A DNA stretch of 64,000 nucleotides. It comes from Azospirillum lipoferum. Lineage in GTDB: Bacteria; Pseudomonadota; Alphaproteobacteria; Azospirillales; Azospirillaceae. Shown here piece by piece: positions 7,407 to 18,604 of the stretch. Location: contig NZ_JALJXJ010000002.1 in the NCBI RefSeq assembly GCF_024170005.1, positions 310,001 through 374,000 on the forward strand, read 5' to 3'. Every line of letters starts with the position of its first letter. Within the stretch, counting starts at the first letter, position 1. A program made the translations under genes and the position numbers. Under the pieces are notes generated by a model. It was given only the letters and a program-made list of their open reading frames with translations. It ran no database searches and was not told where the DNA came from.

Positions 7407-10028
7407 TCACACGGCCAGAAGGTCGCGAAGCGCGCCCAGCAGCCGTTCCGGCGCCACCGGCTTCATCACGATCTGCCGCCCGTCCTGCGCCGTCAGCCCG
7501 GCCGCCATCTCGCGCGAGGCATAGCCGGTCAGGAACAGGATGGGCAGAAGCTGGTTGCGGGTCTCCAGTTCGCGGGCCAGCTCCAGCCCGTTCATCCGCG
7601 GCATCGACACGTCGCTGACCACCGCGTCGAACAGGCCGCCGGCCTCGTCGTAGCGGTCCAGCGCCTCCTGCCCGTCCGACGCCTCCACCACCGTGCAGCC
7701 GGCCTCCTCCAGCACGAGGCGGAGATAGCGGCGGACCGAATCCTCGTCATCGACCAGCAGGATGACCGCCCCCTCCCCCTCCGCCACATACAGGGGGTCG
7801 AGCCCGGCCGGGGATGCCGGCGGGTCGACGGCGGGCAGATAGAGCGCGAAGCTGGCGCCTTGGCCTTCCTCCCCCTCCAACTCGACCGCACCGCCGGACT
7901 GCTGCGCCGTGCCATAGACCATCCACAGGCCGAGCCCGGTGCCCTTTCCCGGTTCCTTGGTGGTGAAGAAGGGCTCCCAGATGCGGTCGCGGATCCCGGC
8001 CGGCACGCCCGGCCCCTGGTCGCTGACGCGGATCGCGACATAACGGCCCGGCTTCAGCCCGCGGTGGCGGGCGAAGAAGGGCTCGTCCGGCGACTCCACC
8101 GTCAAGGCGATGGTCAGGGTGCCGCCATGGGGCATGGCGTCGCGCCCGTTCAGCGCGAGGTTCAGCAGCGCCTGGTTCAGCGTCACCGGGTTGACCAGCG
8201 CATGGGCCCTGTCGTCGTCGGCCAGGATCGCCACGTCGATGCCGGCGCTGAGCAGCGGCTTCAGGAAGACGCGCAGGTCGCGCACCAGCGGGGCGACGGC
8301 CACCACCTCGCGCTCGTCGGTGACGCGGCGGTGGGAGAAGTCCAGAAGCTGGCCGGTCAGCGCGGCTGCCCGGTCCGATGCCTTGGCGATCTCCTGCACG
8401 CAGGTCAGCACGCGGTCGGGATCGGCCGGGTTGCGCTCGGCCAGCCGGGCGAACCCGCCGATGGCGGTCAGCATGTTGTTGAATTCATGGGCGATGCCGC
8501 CGGCCATGCGGCCCACCGCCTCCATCTTCTGGGCGCGCTGAAGCTCGCCTTCCACCCGGCGGCGGTCGGTGATGTCGTTCAGCACCAGCAGAACCGCCGG
8601 CCCGCCGCCATAGACGGCCGGACTGGCCGCGACTTCCAGCCGGCGGCGCTCGCCGGTCGGGCGCAGGGCATCGCATTCCAGGCGCCGTTCCTCACCATTG
8701 ACGGCGGTGGCGGCGGTGGCGAGCGTCGCGGCGAGCGCCTCGCCCTCCTCCCCGCCATCTTCCAGAAACCCGGCGAGCGGCCGGCCTTCCAGCCCGTCGG
8801 CGGCGACGCCCAGGATCGCGGCGGCGGCGCCGTTGGCGAAGCGGATGGCGGTGCGGTCCCAGATGACGATGCCGTAGGGGGCCAGTTCCACCAGCTGGCG
8901 GTAGCGCAGCTCGCTCTCACGCAGGGCGCCGACGGTCTGCTTCAGCCGGACGGTCTTGCCGGCCAATTCCTCCTCGCGCGTCTTCAGCTCGGTGATGTCC
9001 ATCAGGATCTTCACCACGCCGCCGGTGCCGGTGGCATGCTCGCTGATGCGGTACCAGCGTCCGTCGGACAGCCGGCCGTCGACCGGGGCGGAATGCTGGA
9101 GATGGCGGGTCAGCCGCTGCTCCACCCAGGCACCGATGTCGCCCTCCCCCTCGTAGCCGCCGCGCTCGGCGGCGGCGCGCAGGATCTCGGCGAAGCTGCG
9201 GCCGGGGGTGAGCATGTCGGCGATGGTGGGATAGGCGCGGCGGTACTGCTCGTTGCAGATCAGAAGTTGCCCGTCGGCGCTGAACAGCACGAAGCCTTCG
9301 GACACGCTGTCGATGGCGTCATGCACCACCGCCTGCATGAAGCGCGCCTCCACCAGGGCCAGCGTCTCGGCGGTGGCATCGACGCCGCAGCCGCGATAGC
9401 CGCGGAAGCGCCCGTCGGCATCGCGCACCGGCACGGCGCTGAGCCGCAGCACGAGGTCGCGGCCGTCCACCCCCTCGAAACTCACCTCCAGATCGCGGAA
9501 GGGCCGGCCGGCCTCGATGTCGGCGCGGTATTCGGCCCAGGTCGCCTCGTCGGCGACCAGCAGGCCGAGATCGAGGAGGGAATCGCCGAACACCGTCCGC
9601 GGATCGCAGCGGAGCAGAGTGGCCAACCCGCCCGACAGCGAGAGATAGCGGTGGTCGAACCTGGTTTCCCAGAACCAGCCGGGGGAAACCGCGGCGAAGT
9701 CGCGGGACCGGTCGCGCAGCCCCTCCAGCTCGTCCGTCGCCTGCCGCAGGGCGGCGTCGGAACGGGCCAGAGCGGTGGCGGCGGCCCCGGCGCGCCGGGC
9801 GCTCCACAGCGCGAGCCCTCCGGCGGCCAGCGCGCCGGCGACCGGCCAGCCGGCCTGTCCGGTGGCAAACAGGCCGGCAAGGGTGCCGATGCCGGCCAGT
9901 CCGGCCAGAAGGCCCGGAAGCGAAGCGGAGAGGCGGGACGGCCCGGACACCGGTTCTTTGGGCTCCGCGGTGGCACCCCCAGCGGCACCCCCACTGCGGA
10001 GCGGTCGATCGGTGCCAGCTGCGTCCAC
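7407..10028 (-). CDS. PAS-containing hybrid sensor histidine kinase
   Basis: 873 residues with a GTG start at 10028 behind GGAGG. Order: two short hydrophobic segments (about 38-58 and 60-78) forming a membrane anchor; three PAS domains (about 112-225, 235-350, 370-490); HisKA with the phospho-His in AHEFNNML (His514); HATPase_c with DQGPGVPAG and [11 protein letters not shown]; and a C-terminal receiver (VILLVDDED, phosphoacceptor in [12 protein letters not shown], Lys in MKPVAPE). This is the layout of a membrane-bound hybrid kinase that senses an intracellular or membrane signal through PAS. Its partner is probably the response regulator encoded directly downstream. No ligand can be inferred. 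Confidence 0.93.
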   Translation of the reverse strand: MDAAGTDRPLRSGGAAGGATAEPKEPVSGPSRLSASLPGLLAGLAGIGTLAGLFATGQAGWPVAGALAAGGLALWSARRAGAAATALARSDAALRQATDELEGLRDRSRDFAAVSPGWFWETRFDHRYLSLSGGLATLLRCDPRTVFGDSLLDLGLLVADEATWAEYRADIEAGRPFRDLEVSFEGVDGRDLVLRLSAVPVRDADGRFRGYRGCGVDATAETLALVEARFMQAVVHDAIDSVSEGFVLFSADGQLLICNEQYRRAYPTIADMLTPGRSFAEILRAAAERGGYEGEGDIGAWVEQRLTRHLQHSAPVDGRLSDGRWYRISEHATGTGGVVKILMDITELKTREEELAGKTVRLKQTVGALRESELRYRQLVELAPYGIVIWDRTAIRFANGAAAAILGVAADGLEGRPLAGFLEDGGEEGEALAATLATAATAVNGEERRLECDALRPTGERRRLEVAASPAVYGGGPAVLLVLNDITDRRRVEGELQRAQKMEAVGRMAGGIAHEFNNMLTAIGGFARLAERNPADPDRVLTCVQEIAKASDRAAALTGQLLDFSHRRVTDEREVVAVAPLVRDLRVFLKPLLSAGIDVAILADDDRAHALVNPVTLNQALLNLALNGRDAMPHGGTLTIALTVESPDEPFFARHRGLKPGRYVAIRVSDQGPGVPAGIRDRIWEPFFTTKEPGKGTGLGLWMVYGTAQQSGGAVELEGEEGQGASFALYLPAVDPPASPAGLDPLYVAEGEGAVILLVDDEDSVRRYLRLVLEEAGCTVVEASDGQEALDRYDEAGGLFDAVVSDVSMPRMNGLELARELETRNQLLPILFLTGYASREMAAGLTAQDGRQIVMKPVAPERLLGALRDLLAV

Positions 10029-10271
10029 GGGGCCTCCGTCGGTCCGAAAGGGTGCCGGAAGAATTGTTGTCCGGCAACACCATCACCGGGACGTCCCGTC
10101 ATATGCGGTTAGGCGTTAACAGTAGGTTTAGTAGCTAAGCTTTCGTCCGGGTGCGACAGCCTGAAGCGGTAGCGGCGATGGGCGGCGGATCCGGGAGATA
10201 CCGGTGAACGTAGGAACCGGTTGCTGCCCGTTTCCCGGAAGGCCCGTTCGTAATGCAGAAAGGAGTCCGCC

Positions 10272-10631
10272 ATGCCCGCCGAGCCGAACGCCGAGGTGAT
10301 CACTTGGAGCGACCTGCCGGCCCAGGCCACCGACGGGGTGGAACGGCGCAGTTTTCCCGGCATGGGCGCGTCGCTCAAGCATATCGTCATCAAGGCCGGC
10401 ACCGCCGCCCCGCGCCACGACCACCCTCACGAGCAGTTCGTCATCGTGGTGGAGGGCCGCGTCCTGCTGACCTGCGGAGCGGGACCGGTGGATCTGCGGC
10501 CGGGCATGGTCATGCGCTTCGATCCCGGCGCCTGGCACAGCGCCGACTTCGTTGAGGACACGGTGCTGATCGAAGTGAACCTGACCCCGGCGGAGTACAG
10601 TGTTCCCTCTCCCCCCCGGGGAGAGGGTTAG
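10272..10631 (+). CDS. Cupin-domain protein with C terminus encoded by a REP-like palindrome
   Basis: 119 residues, ATG at 10272 behind AAAGGAG. A single small beta-barrel cupin: motif 1 is APRHDHPHEQFVIVVEG (His, His and Glu as metal ligands) and motif 2 is RPGMVMRFDPGAWHSA (His). Such proteins bind a metal and are dioxygenases, isomerases or sensors; the substrate cannot be told. The last residues (VPSPPRGEG) are read from the palindrome at 10605-10627, so the natural end of the fold is near residue 108 and the repeat has supplied a new tail and stop. It stands alone and converges on the next gene. Confidence 0.82.
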   Translation: MPAEPNAEVITWSDLPAQATDGVERRSFPGMGASLKHIVIKAGTAAPRHDHPHEQFVIVVEGRVLLTCGAGPVDLRPGMVMRFDPGAWHSADFVEDTVLIEVNLTPAEYSVPSPPRGEG

Positions 10632-10718
10632 GGTGAGGGGGTCGCGGGGCAAGGATTCTCGGGATAGCCACGCAGTTCATCCCCCTCACCCCGACCCTCT
10701 CCCCGGTGGGGGAGAGGG
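10605..10718. repeat. Pair of REP-like palindromes in inverted arrangement
   Basis: Copy 1 has arms ccctctcccc (10605-10614) and ggggagaggg (10618-10627). Copy 2 has the same arms at 10695-10704 and 10709-10718. The flank of copy 1 (gttagggtgaggggg, 10627-10641) is matched in inverted form by 10681-10695, so the two copies make a larger imperfect hairpin resembling the BIME elements of other bacteria. It lies between converging genes. Confidence 0.85.
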
Positions 10719-10744
10719 AGAGTCTCCGGACTTCGGAAATCGTC

Positions 10745-11257
10745 TCAAACGTCGATGTCGATGTCGATCTCGCCGTCATCTTCCGGAGCGCGGCCAAGCA
10801 GCAGGTCGGCGGCGTCCAGCGTCAGCGCCTCCACCTCCTCGTCGCGCTCCTCGTCGGGCAGGCGCAGGGCGTGCATCAGCTGGGTCGCCAGATGGATCAG
10901 CATGGCGCGGACGCAGTCGTCCTCGGGGTAGTCCAGGGCGACCACGTCCTTCAGGAAGGCGCCCAACTGGTCGGGCGAGTTCCAGGGGTGGGTGATGACG
11001 GTCTCGAAACCGCTGGTGCCGAGGAAGACGGAGTTGAGCGCGATCGCCTGACGGTTGATGCCGTCGACCGCCTCGTCCTGGTCCAGCTTGCCCTGGAGCA
11101 CCTGATTGAAGGCGCCCAGGCTGAGGTCGATGAACTGGCGGACCAGCAGCCGCACCACGGATTCGTCGGACAGGTCGTTGCGGGCCTGCGGCTGGGTCAG
11201 CACCGGCAGCGGTTGCAGCAGCGCCGCGATGATCGGCTTGGCGGATTGGGATTCCAT
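10745..11257 (-). CDS. Conserved-looking protein of unknown function
   Basis: 170 residues from the ATG at 11257, with AGGAG 9 bases upstream. Mostly alpha-helical, soluble, acidic at the C terminus (GEIDIDIDV). A recognisable stretch is the segment around FLGTSGFETVITHPWN, but I do not know the family. Codon use fits the neighbours. It is transcribed away from ndk on the same strand, with the ndk terminator in between, so it probably has its own promoter around 11260-11340. It could be a ribosome- or membrane-associated factor, but nothing in the sequence fixes a role. Confidence 0.7.
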   Translation of the reverse strand: MESQSAKPIIAALLQPLPVLTQPQARNDLSDESVVRLLVRQFIDLSLGAFNQVLQGKLDQDEAVDGINRQAIALNSVFLGTSGFETVITHPWNSPDQLGAFLKDVVALDYPEDDCVRAMLIHLATQLMHALRLPDEERDEEVEALTLDAADLLLGRAPEDDGEIDIDIDV

Positions 11258-11344
11258 CGCGGGCAACTCCTGTCGGGATCGACCCCGGCGTCTGCGGGGC
11301 AAAGGTTCACGGCCCCCGATACTGCCAGAGCTTGACGCAAAAGG

Positions 11345-11375
11345 CAAAAAAGGCCGCCCCCTTGCGGGAGCGGCC
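11345..11375 (-). terminator. Rho-independent terminator of ndk
   Basis: On the minus strand GGCCGC-TCCC is paired with GGGG-GCGGCC around a GCAA tetraloop (arms 11352-11361 and 11366-11375), followed by six T. It lies 38 bases beyond the ndk stop. Confidence 0.88.
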
Positions 11376-11412
11376 CTTCCGGCAAGCCTGACGCGGGGTC
11401 AAGCCTGATGGA

Positions 11413-11835
11413 TCAGCCCACCAGTTCGATGCCGGCGAAGAAGAAGGCGATCTCCTGGGCGGCGGTCTCCGGGGCGTCCGAACCATGGACCGAGTTGGCC
11501 TCGATCGACTCGGCGAACTCCTTGCGGATGGTGCCCTCGGCGGCGTTGGCCGGGTTGGTGGCGCCCATGATCTCGCGGTTGCGGGCGATGGCGTTCTCGC
11601 CTTCCAGAACCTGCAGGACCACCGGACCGGAGATCATGAAGGAGACCAGATCGCCGAAGAACGGACGCTCGCGGTGCACACCGTAGAACTGCTCGGCCTG
11701 GGCCTTCGACAGCTGGACGCGCTTCTGGGCAACGATGCGCAGGCCGCCGTCTTCGAACTTGGCGTTGATCTTGCCGGTCAGGTTGCGGCGGGTGGCATCG
11801 GGCTTGATGATCGAGAGGGTCCGTTCGACGGCCAT
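11413..11835 (-). CDS. ndk: Nucleoside diphosphate kinase
   Basis: 140 residues, the usual length. It transfers the gamma phosphate between nucleoside triphosphates and diphosphates in the cytoplasm through a phospho-His intermediate. The catalytic His is His117 in NSVHGSDAP. The N terminus [13 protein letters not shown] and the [15 protein letters not shown] segment are typical of the family. The ATG at 11835 has a ribosome site (AGGAG in the preceding 15 bases). Single gene with its own terminator. Confidence 0.98.
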   Translation of the reverse strand: MAVERTLSIIKPDATRRNLTGKINAKFEDGGLRIVAQKRVQLSKAQAEQFYGVHRERPFFGDLVSFMISGPVVLQVLEGENAIARNREIMGATNPANAAEGTIRKEFAESIEANSVHGSDAPETAAQEIAFFFAGIELVG

Positions 11836-12004
11836 GGTGGTGACTCCTGCGGGAATGGGGCTTTTCGCCGATTGAAAAACACGCAGGCGCCGCCGGATGA
11901 CCGGGGCGCCGGATGGGCGGCTTTATAGAGGCGCTTTCGCGGCGCGGCAAGGCGTTCGTTCGCGCTTTCAGCGCGGATCACCCGGCAGTGCGGACGCTCC
12001 AAAG

Positions 12005-12042
12005 AAAAAATCCGGCCGTGACGGTATCCCGCCGCGGCCGGA
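12005..12042 (-). terminator. Rho-independent terminator of choX
   Basis: Arms TCCGGCCG and CGGCCGGA (12011-12018 and 12035-12042), followed on the minus strand by six T (A run 12005-12010). It closes the betB-betA-choX unit. Confidence 0.85.
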
Positions 12043-12076
12043 GTCGAGGAGGCTACTCGGATAAGAAGGTGTCAGG

Positions 12077-13054
12077 TCAGGACTTGGCTGCGCCCAGCTT
12101 GGCCTGCGCGGCGGCAAGACCGTCCTTGCCGTCCAGCGTGGTGACGCCGGACAGCCAAGTCTTCAGGACGGCGGGATTCTTCTTCAGCCAGTCGGCCGCC
12201 ACCGCTTCCGGCTTGCGGCCGCCATTCATGATGCCGTCCATCACGGCATTCTCCATGTCCACGGTGAAGACCAGATTGGACAGGAACTTGCCGATGTTCG
12301 GGCATTCGGCGGCATAGCCCTTGCGCACGTTGGTGCTGACGGTGGCGCCGCCGAAATTCGGGCCGAACCAGTCGTCGCCGTCGGCGAGATAGGTGATGTC
12401 CATCGTCTTGTTCATCGGGTGCGGCGCCCAGCCCAGGAAGGCGATCCACTTCTTGGCCCGGACCGCCCGCTTGACCTCGGCCAGCATGCCGGCCTCGCTG
12501 GACTCCACCATCTTGAAGTCCTTCAGCCCGAAGGCGTCGGCCTTCAGCATCTTGTCGATGATCAGGTTACCGTCGTTGCCGGCCTCGATGCCATAGATCT
12601 TGCCGTCCAGCTTGTCCTTGTACTTCGCCAGATCCTTGAAGCTCTTCAGCCCGGCCTCGGCGGCGTAGGTGGGGACGGCCAGCGTGTATTTAGCGCCTTC
12701 GAGGTTGACGCGCGTCACCTCGACCGAACCGTCCTCCAGCACCGGCTTGATGAAGGTCTCCATGGTGGGCATCCAGTTGCCGAGGAAGACGTCCAGCGAC
12801 TTGGTCTTCAGCCCGAGATAGACGACCGGCACCGACGAGACGCTGGTGGTCGGCTTGTAGCCCAGCGCTTCGAGCGTGACGGAGGCGAGCGCTGTCGTCG
12901 CCGCGATGTCGGTCCAGCCCACGTCGCCGAAACGCACCGCCTTGCAGGATGCCGGGTCGGCGGCCTGCGCCGTCCCTGCCGGCAGGGTGGCGGTCCCGGC
13001 CGCCAGCATCAGGCCGACGGCGAAGGCGGAGAATTTACCGAATGTCTTTGCCAT
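12077..13054 (-). CDS. choX: Choline/glycine betaine ABC transporter substrate-binding protein
   Basis: 325 residues. The signal peptide ends at about TAQA-AD (residue 31); the rest is an OpuAC/ProX-type periplasmic binding fold. The ordered segments RFGDVGWTDIAATTALASV, SSVPVVYLGLKTKSLDVFLGNW and KWIAFLGWAPHPMN are typical of ChoX-like choline-binding proteins, whose ligand cage is made of aromatic residues (W, Y, W all present). It is the last gene of the betB-betA-choX run, so delivered choline would feed the two dehydrogenases. No permease (ChoW) or ATPase (ChoV) gene is in the window; they must be elsewhere. ATG at 13054 behind AAGGAGAACAGGGAT. Choline rather than betaine is inferred from context. 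Confidence 0.88.
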   Translation of the reverse strand: MAKTFGKFSAFAVGLMLAAGTATLPAGTAQAADPASCKAVRFGDVGWTDIAATTALASVTLEALGYKPTTSVSSVPVVYLGLKTKSLDVFLGNWMPTMETFIKPVLEDGSVEVTRVNLEGAKYTLAVPTYAAEAGLKSFKDLAKYKDKLDGKIYGIEAGNDGNLIIDKMLKADAFGLKDFKMVESSEAGMLAEVKRAVRAKKWIAFLGWAPHPMNKTMDITYLADGDDWFGPNFGGATVSTNVRKGYAAECPNIGKFLSNLVFTVDMENAVMDGIMNGGRKPEAVAADWLKKNPAVLKTWLSGVTTLDGKDGLAAAQAKLGAAKS

Positions 13055-13083
13055 ATCCCTGTTCTCCTTGCTTGTGGTTATCG

Positions 13084-13110
13084 TTGTCGTTCTTGTCGTT
13101 TTTGTCGTGG
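13084..13110. repeat. Three imperfect 9-bp tandem repeats between betA and choX
   Basis: ttgtcgttc, ttgtcgttt and ttgtcgtgg follow each other just upstream of choX in the 70-base betA-choX gap. Variation here could affect spacing or mRNA structure ahead of the choX ribosome site. Confidence 0.7.
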
Positions 13111-13124
13111 GGAGCGCGCGGGTC

Positions 13125-14900
13125 TCAGGCCCGCCGCCGCTGGTCCTTCTGAATCTCCTTCTGCGTCATGGCGGCCTCGGCGACGTAATAGGGCACGTCG
13201 GCGCGCGGCAGCGGCGGACGGCCGCGTACCGCGTCGGCCAGCTTTTCCGCCATCATGATGGTGGGCGCGTTCAGGTTGCCGGTGATGATGCGCGGCATGA
13301 TCGAGGCGTCGATGACGCGCAGCCCCTCCAGCCCATGCACCCGGCCCTGGCCGTCCACCACCGCGTTGTCGTCGGTCCCCATCCGGCAGGTGCCGCAGGG
13401 GTGATAGGCGGTCTCGGCGTGATGGCGGACGAAGGCGTCGAGGTCGGCGTCGGTGACGCAATGGGCGCCGGGGCTGATCTCCTCGCCGCGGTAGGGGGCC
13501 AGGGCGCGCTGGCGCATGATGTCGCGGGTGATGCGGATGCCGGCGCGGAACTCCTGCCAGTCCTGCGGATCGGCCATGTAGTTGAACAGGATGCTGGGCG
13601 CCTGCCCCGGATCGCGCGAGCGGGCATGGACGCGCCCCTTGCTGGGCGAGCGCATCGAGCCGACATGGGCCTGGAAGCCGTGCGCCTCCACCGCGTTGGT
13701 GCCGTTGTAGCTGATGGCGACGGGGAGGAAGTGATACTGGATGTTGGGCCAGGGCACGTCGTCGCCGGTGCGGATGAAGCCGCCGGCCTCGAACTGGTTG
13801 CTGGCGCCGATGCCGGTGCCCAGGAACAGCCATTCGGCGCCGATGGCCGGCTGGTTCCACCATTTCAGCGCGGGATAGAGCGACACCGGCTGGCGGCAGT
13901 GATACTGGATGTACATCTCCAGATGGTCCTGGAGATCGCCGCCGACCCCCGGCAGGTCGAGCACCGTCTGCACCCCAAGTTCGCGCAGCAGCGGCGACGG
14001 CCCCACGCCCGAGCGTTGCAGGATCGCCGGCGAGGCGATGGCCCCGGCGCACAGCAGCACCTCCCGCCGCGCCCGCGCCGTCACCGGCGTGCCGTTGCGC
14101 AGATAGGCGACGCCGACGGCGCGGCGGCCGTCGAACAGGATGCGGTCGGTCAGCGCGTGGGTGACGATGGTCAGCCCCGGCCGCTCCCGCGCCCGGTCGA
14201 GATAGCCGCGGGCGGTGCTGCACCGCCGCCCGCGTGCGGTCACCGTGCGGTCCATCGGGCCGAAGCCTTCCTGGCGGTAGCCGTTCAGATCGTCGGTGCG
14301 GCCGTAGCCGGCCTGCGCCCCCGCCTCCACCATCGCCTCGTAGAGCGGGTTGACGCCCGGCTTGGCGGTGGTGACGAACAGCGGGCCGTCGCCGCCATGA
14401 TAGGCGTTGGGACCGACGTCGCGCGTCTCCGCCTTGCGGAAATAGGGCAGGCAGTCGAGATAGCTCCAGTCCTCCAGACCCGGAAGCTCGGCCCAGCCGT
14501 CATAATCCAGCGCGTTGCCGCGGATGTAGCACATGCCGTTGATCAGCGACGACCCGCCCAGCCCCTTGCCGCGCCCGCACTCCATCCGGCGGTTGTCCAT
14601 GTGCGGTTCGGGTTCGGTCTCGTAGGCCCAGTTGTAGCGGCGGCCCTGGAGCGGGAAGGCCAGCGCCGCCGGCATCTGGGTGCGGTAGTCCAGCCGGTGG
14701 TCGGGTCCGCCCGCCTCCAGCAGCAGGACGCTGACCCCCGCATCCTCCGTCAGGCGGCAGGCCAGCACGTTGCCGGCCGACCCGGCGCCGACGATGATGT
14801 AGTCATACTCGCGCACCGCGGAGGCGATGGCAGACATGGCGTCGGGCATGGCGGTGCCGTTCTCCGGCGCAGCGGCTCCGGAGGTCTGTGGATTCGACAT
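13125..14900 (-). CDS. betA: Choline dehydrogenase (GMC oxidoreductase)
   Basis: 591 residues with the full GMC plan. The FAD Rossmann motif is [19 protein letters not shown] near residue 33; the GMC signatures include [15 protein letters not shown] and [15 protein letters not shown]; the C terminus has HPCGTCRMG with the catalytic His, followed by [21 protein letters not shown]. It oxidises choline to betaine aldehyde at the inner membrane face, passing electrons to the respiratory chain. There are about 30 extra residues before the FAD motif. It lies between betB (44-base gap) and choX in one apparent transcription unit. Specificity for choline over other alcohols rests on the neighbours. 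Confidence 0.93.
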   Translation of the reverse strand: MSNPQTSGAAAPENGTAMPDAMSAIASAVREYDYIIVGAGSAGNVLACRLTEDAGVSVLLLEAGGPDHRLDYRTQMPAALAFPLQGRRYNWAYETEPEPHMDNRRMECGRGKGLGGSSLINGMCYIRGNALDYDGWAELPGLEDWSYLDCLPYFRKAETRDVGPNAYHGGDGPLFVTTAKPGVNPLYEAMVEAGAQAGYGRTDDLNGYRQEGFGPMDRTVTARGRRCSTARGYLDRARERPGLTIVTHALTDRILFDGRRAVGVAYLRNGTPVTARARREVLLCAGAIASPAILQRSGVGPSPLLRELGVQTVLDLPGVGGDLQDHLEMYIQYHCRQPVSLYPALKWWNQPAIGAEWLFLGTGIGASNQFEAGGFIRTGDDVPWPNIQYHFLPVAISYNGTNAVEAHGFQAHVGSMRSPSKGRVHARSRDPGQAPSILFNYMADPQDWQEFRAGIRITRDIMRQRALAPYRGEEISPGAHCVTDADLDAFVRHHAETAYHPCGTCRMGTDDNAVVDGQGRVHGLEGLRVIDASIMPRIITGNLNAPTIMMAEKLADAVRGRPPLPRADVPYYVAEAAMTQKEIQKDQRRRA

Positions 14901-14944
14901 CGAACACCCCTTCTGTAAAAAGCGGGCTACCCTGAAAGACGGGC

Positions 14945-16414
<1,470 letters not shown>

Positions 16415-16490
16415 GTCCCCTCTCCCAAATTCCCGGGTTCTGAGTGGATTGGAGGTCAGCATTTCAATTCCGGAACACAGCTTGATTTTT

Positions 16491-16510
16491 ATTGATTGGA
16501 CGTTCAATTA
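16491..16510 (-). promoter_or_regulatory. BetI-type operator upstream of betB
   Basis: attgattggacgttcaatta is an imperfect palindrome (attggacgttcaat differs from its reverse complement at two positions). It closely resembles the box bound by the choline-responsive TetR-family repressor BetI in other proteobacteria. It is 76 bases upstream of the betB start, in AT-rich sequence. No betI gene is in the window. Confidence 0.75.
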
Positions 16511-16693
16511 AAAAAGAACGGGTGGCGGTTCCATTCTCCGAAATGGTCGTGTTCGAACAAACCCGCCGGGCCATGGCCGGCCGCGGCAGCGGCGATCGGG
16601 CTGTCCCGCGCGGGACAAAGCCGTGCCATTCGCGGGCCATCCGCCCGGCCCCGCTTCAAATCGGCGCCCCCTCGTGCTACATCCTCGCGCGCT

Positions 16694-18604
16694 ATGCTGC
16701 ACATCAATGACCTGACCTTCCGCTTCGGCGGCCGAGTGTTGTTCGACCATGCGACGGCGGTGGTGCCCAAGGGGCACCGCGTGGCGCTGGTCGGACGCAA
16801 CGGCACCGGGAAATCGACCCTGCTGAAGCTGATCTCGGGCCAGCTGCAAACCGATGCCGGTGCCGTCACCCTGCCGGCCGGCATGCGGATGGGCATGGTG
16901 GCGCAGGAGGCCCCCAGCGGCCCGACCACGCTGATCGACGCCGTGCTGGCCGCCGACACCGAACGCACCGCCCTGCTGGCGGAGGCCGAAACGGCGACCG
17001 ACCCGATGCGCATCGGCGAAATCCACGCCCGGCTCGCCGACATCGAGGCGCATTCCGCGCCGTCACGCGCCGCACAGGTGCTGTCGGGCCTGGGCTTCGA
17101 TGCCGAGGCGCAACAGCGGCCCTGTTCGGATTTCTCCGGCGGCTGGCGGATGCGCGTGGCGCTGGCCGGCGTGCTGTTCTCCCGCCCTGACCTGCTGCTG
17201 CTGGACGAGCCGACCAACCATCTCGACCTCGAAGCGACCATCTGGCTCGAGGGCTATCTGAAGAACTACCCGCACACCATCCTGCTGGTCAGCCACGACC
17301 GCGAGCTGCTGAACGCGGTGCCAACCACGACGATCCACATCGACCAGGGCAAGCTCGTCACCTACAGCGGCAATTACGACCAGTTCCTGGCGCAGCGCCG
17401 CGCCAACCAGGAACGGCTGGCCTCCATGGCCGCCAAGCAGGAGGCGCGGCGCAAGCACATGATGTCCTACGTCGACCGCTTTCGCTTCAAGGCCAGCAAG
17501 GCCCGTCAGGCGCAGAGCCGCCTGAAGCTGCTGGAGAAGATGGAATCGGTCACGCTGATGGAGGACGATCCCGAGGTCGTCTTCAACTTCCCGCCGCCCG
17601 ACGAGCTGGCGCCGCCGCTGATCGCGCTGGAAGGGGTCAGCATCGGCTATGGCGACAAGGTGATCCTGCGGCGCGTCAACCTGCGCATCGACATGGAGGA
17701 CCGCATCGGCCTGCTGGGCGCCAACGGCAACGGCAAGTCGACGCTGGTCAAGCTGCTGGCCAACCGGCTCCAGCCGATGGCCGGCGAGATGCGGCGCCCG
17801 CCCAAGCTGCGCATCGGCTATTTCGCCCAGCATCAGGCCGAGGAACTCGACCTGTCGCTGACGCCGATCCAGCAGACCCAGCGCATCATGCCGCTGGCGC
17901 TGGAGGAGAAGGTGCGCGCCCATCTCGGCCGCTTCGGCTTCCCCCAGGTGAAGGCGGAAACCAAGATCGCCAGCCTGTCCGGCGGCGAGAAGGCGCGGCT
18001 TCTGCTGGCGCTGATGAGCCGGGAAGTCCCGCACATCCTGATGCTGGACGAACCGACCAACCATCTGGACATCGACAGCCGCGAGGCGCTGATCGAGGCG
18101 ATCAACGATTTCCCCGGCGCCGTCATCATCATCAGCCACGATCCCCACCTGATCGAGATGACGGTGGACCGGCTGCTGCTGGTCGCCGACGGCACGGTGC
18201 AGGCCTATGACGGCGATCTGGACGACTACCGCCGCTATCTGCTCGACCGCGCCAAGGCGGAGCGCGCCGCAGCGAAGAATGATGGCGCCAAGGGCGGTGC
18301 CGAGCGCGATGCCGGGCCGAACAAGAAGGACCAGCGCCGGGCGGCGGCCGAGGCGCGCACCGCGCTGGCGCCCCTGAAGCGCAAGGCCACCGACGCGGAA
18401 GCGCTGGTGACCAAGCTGAGCGAGGAGAAGCGCAAGATCGAGGCGAAGATGGCCGACCCGGCGCTCTACACCGGCCCGTCCGACAAGCTGACCAAGCTGC
18501 AGATCGACCTGGGCACGGTTGAGAAGAAGCTGGCAACCGCCGAGGAGACCTGGCTGGAGGCGCTCGAACTCTACGAGAGCGCCGCGGCGGAGGCCGGCGT
18601 TTGA
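16694..18604 (+). CDS. ABC-F family ATPase (YheS/Uup-like)
   Basis: 636 residues from the ATG at 16694; the open frame upstream is spurious. Two ABC ATPase domains in one chain without membrane segments. Domain 1: Walker A GRNGTGKST, signature FSGGWRMRVAL, Walker B LLLLDEPTNHLD. Domain 2: GANGNGKST, LSGGEKARLLLAL, LMLDEPTNHLD. The linker has the helical MAAKQEARRKHMMSYVDRFR region typical of the P-site tRNA interaction motif, and a charged coiled-coil C-terminal extension runs from about residue 545. ABC-F proteins act on the ribosome, relieving stalls or throttling translation. The order of motifs and length suit the YheS or Uup branch; a resistance role is not indicated. Its stop overlaps the next gene. 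Confidence 0.93.
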   Translation: MLHINDLTFRFGGRVLFDHATAVVPKGHRVALVGRNGTGKSTLLKLISGQLQTDAGAVTLPAGMRMGMVAQEAPSGPTTLIDAVLAADTERTALLAEAETATDPMRIGEIHARLADIEAHSAPSRAAQVLSGLGFDAEAQQRPCSDFSGGWRMRVALAGVLFSRPDLLLLDEPTNHLDLEATIWLEGYLKNYPHTILLVSHDRELLNAVPTTTIHIDQGKLVTYSGNYDQFLAQRRANQERLASMAAKQEARRKHMMSYVDRFRFKASKARQAQSRLKLLEKMESVTLMEDDPEVVFNFPPPDELAPPLIALEGVSIGYGDKVILRRVNLRIDMEDRIGLLGANGNGKSTLVKLLANRLQPMAGEMRRPPKLRIGYFAQHQAEELDLSLTPIQQTQRIMPLALEEKVRAHLGRFGFPQVKAETKIASLSGGEKARLLLALMSREVPHILMLDEPTNHLDIDSREALIEAINDFPGAVIIISHDPHLIEMTVDRLLLVADGTVQAYDGDLDDYRRYLLDRAKAERAAAKNDGAKGGAERDAGPNKKDQRRAAAEARTALAPLKRKATDAEALVTKLSEEKRKIEAKMADPALYTGPSDKLTKLQIDLGTVEKKLATAEETWLEALELYESAAAEAGV

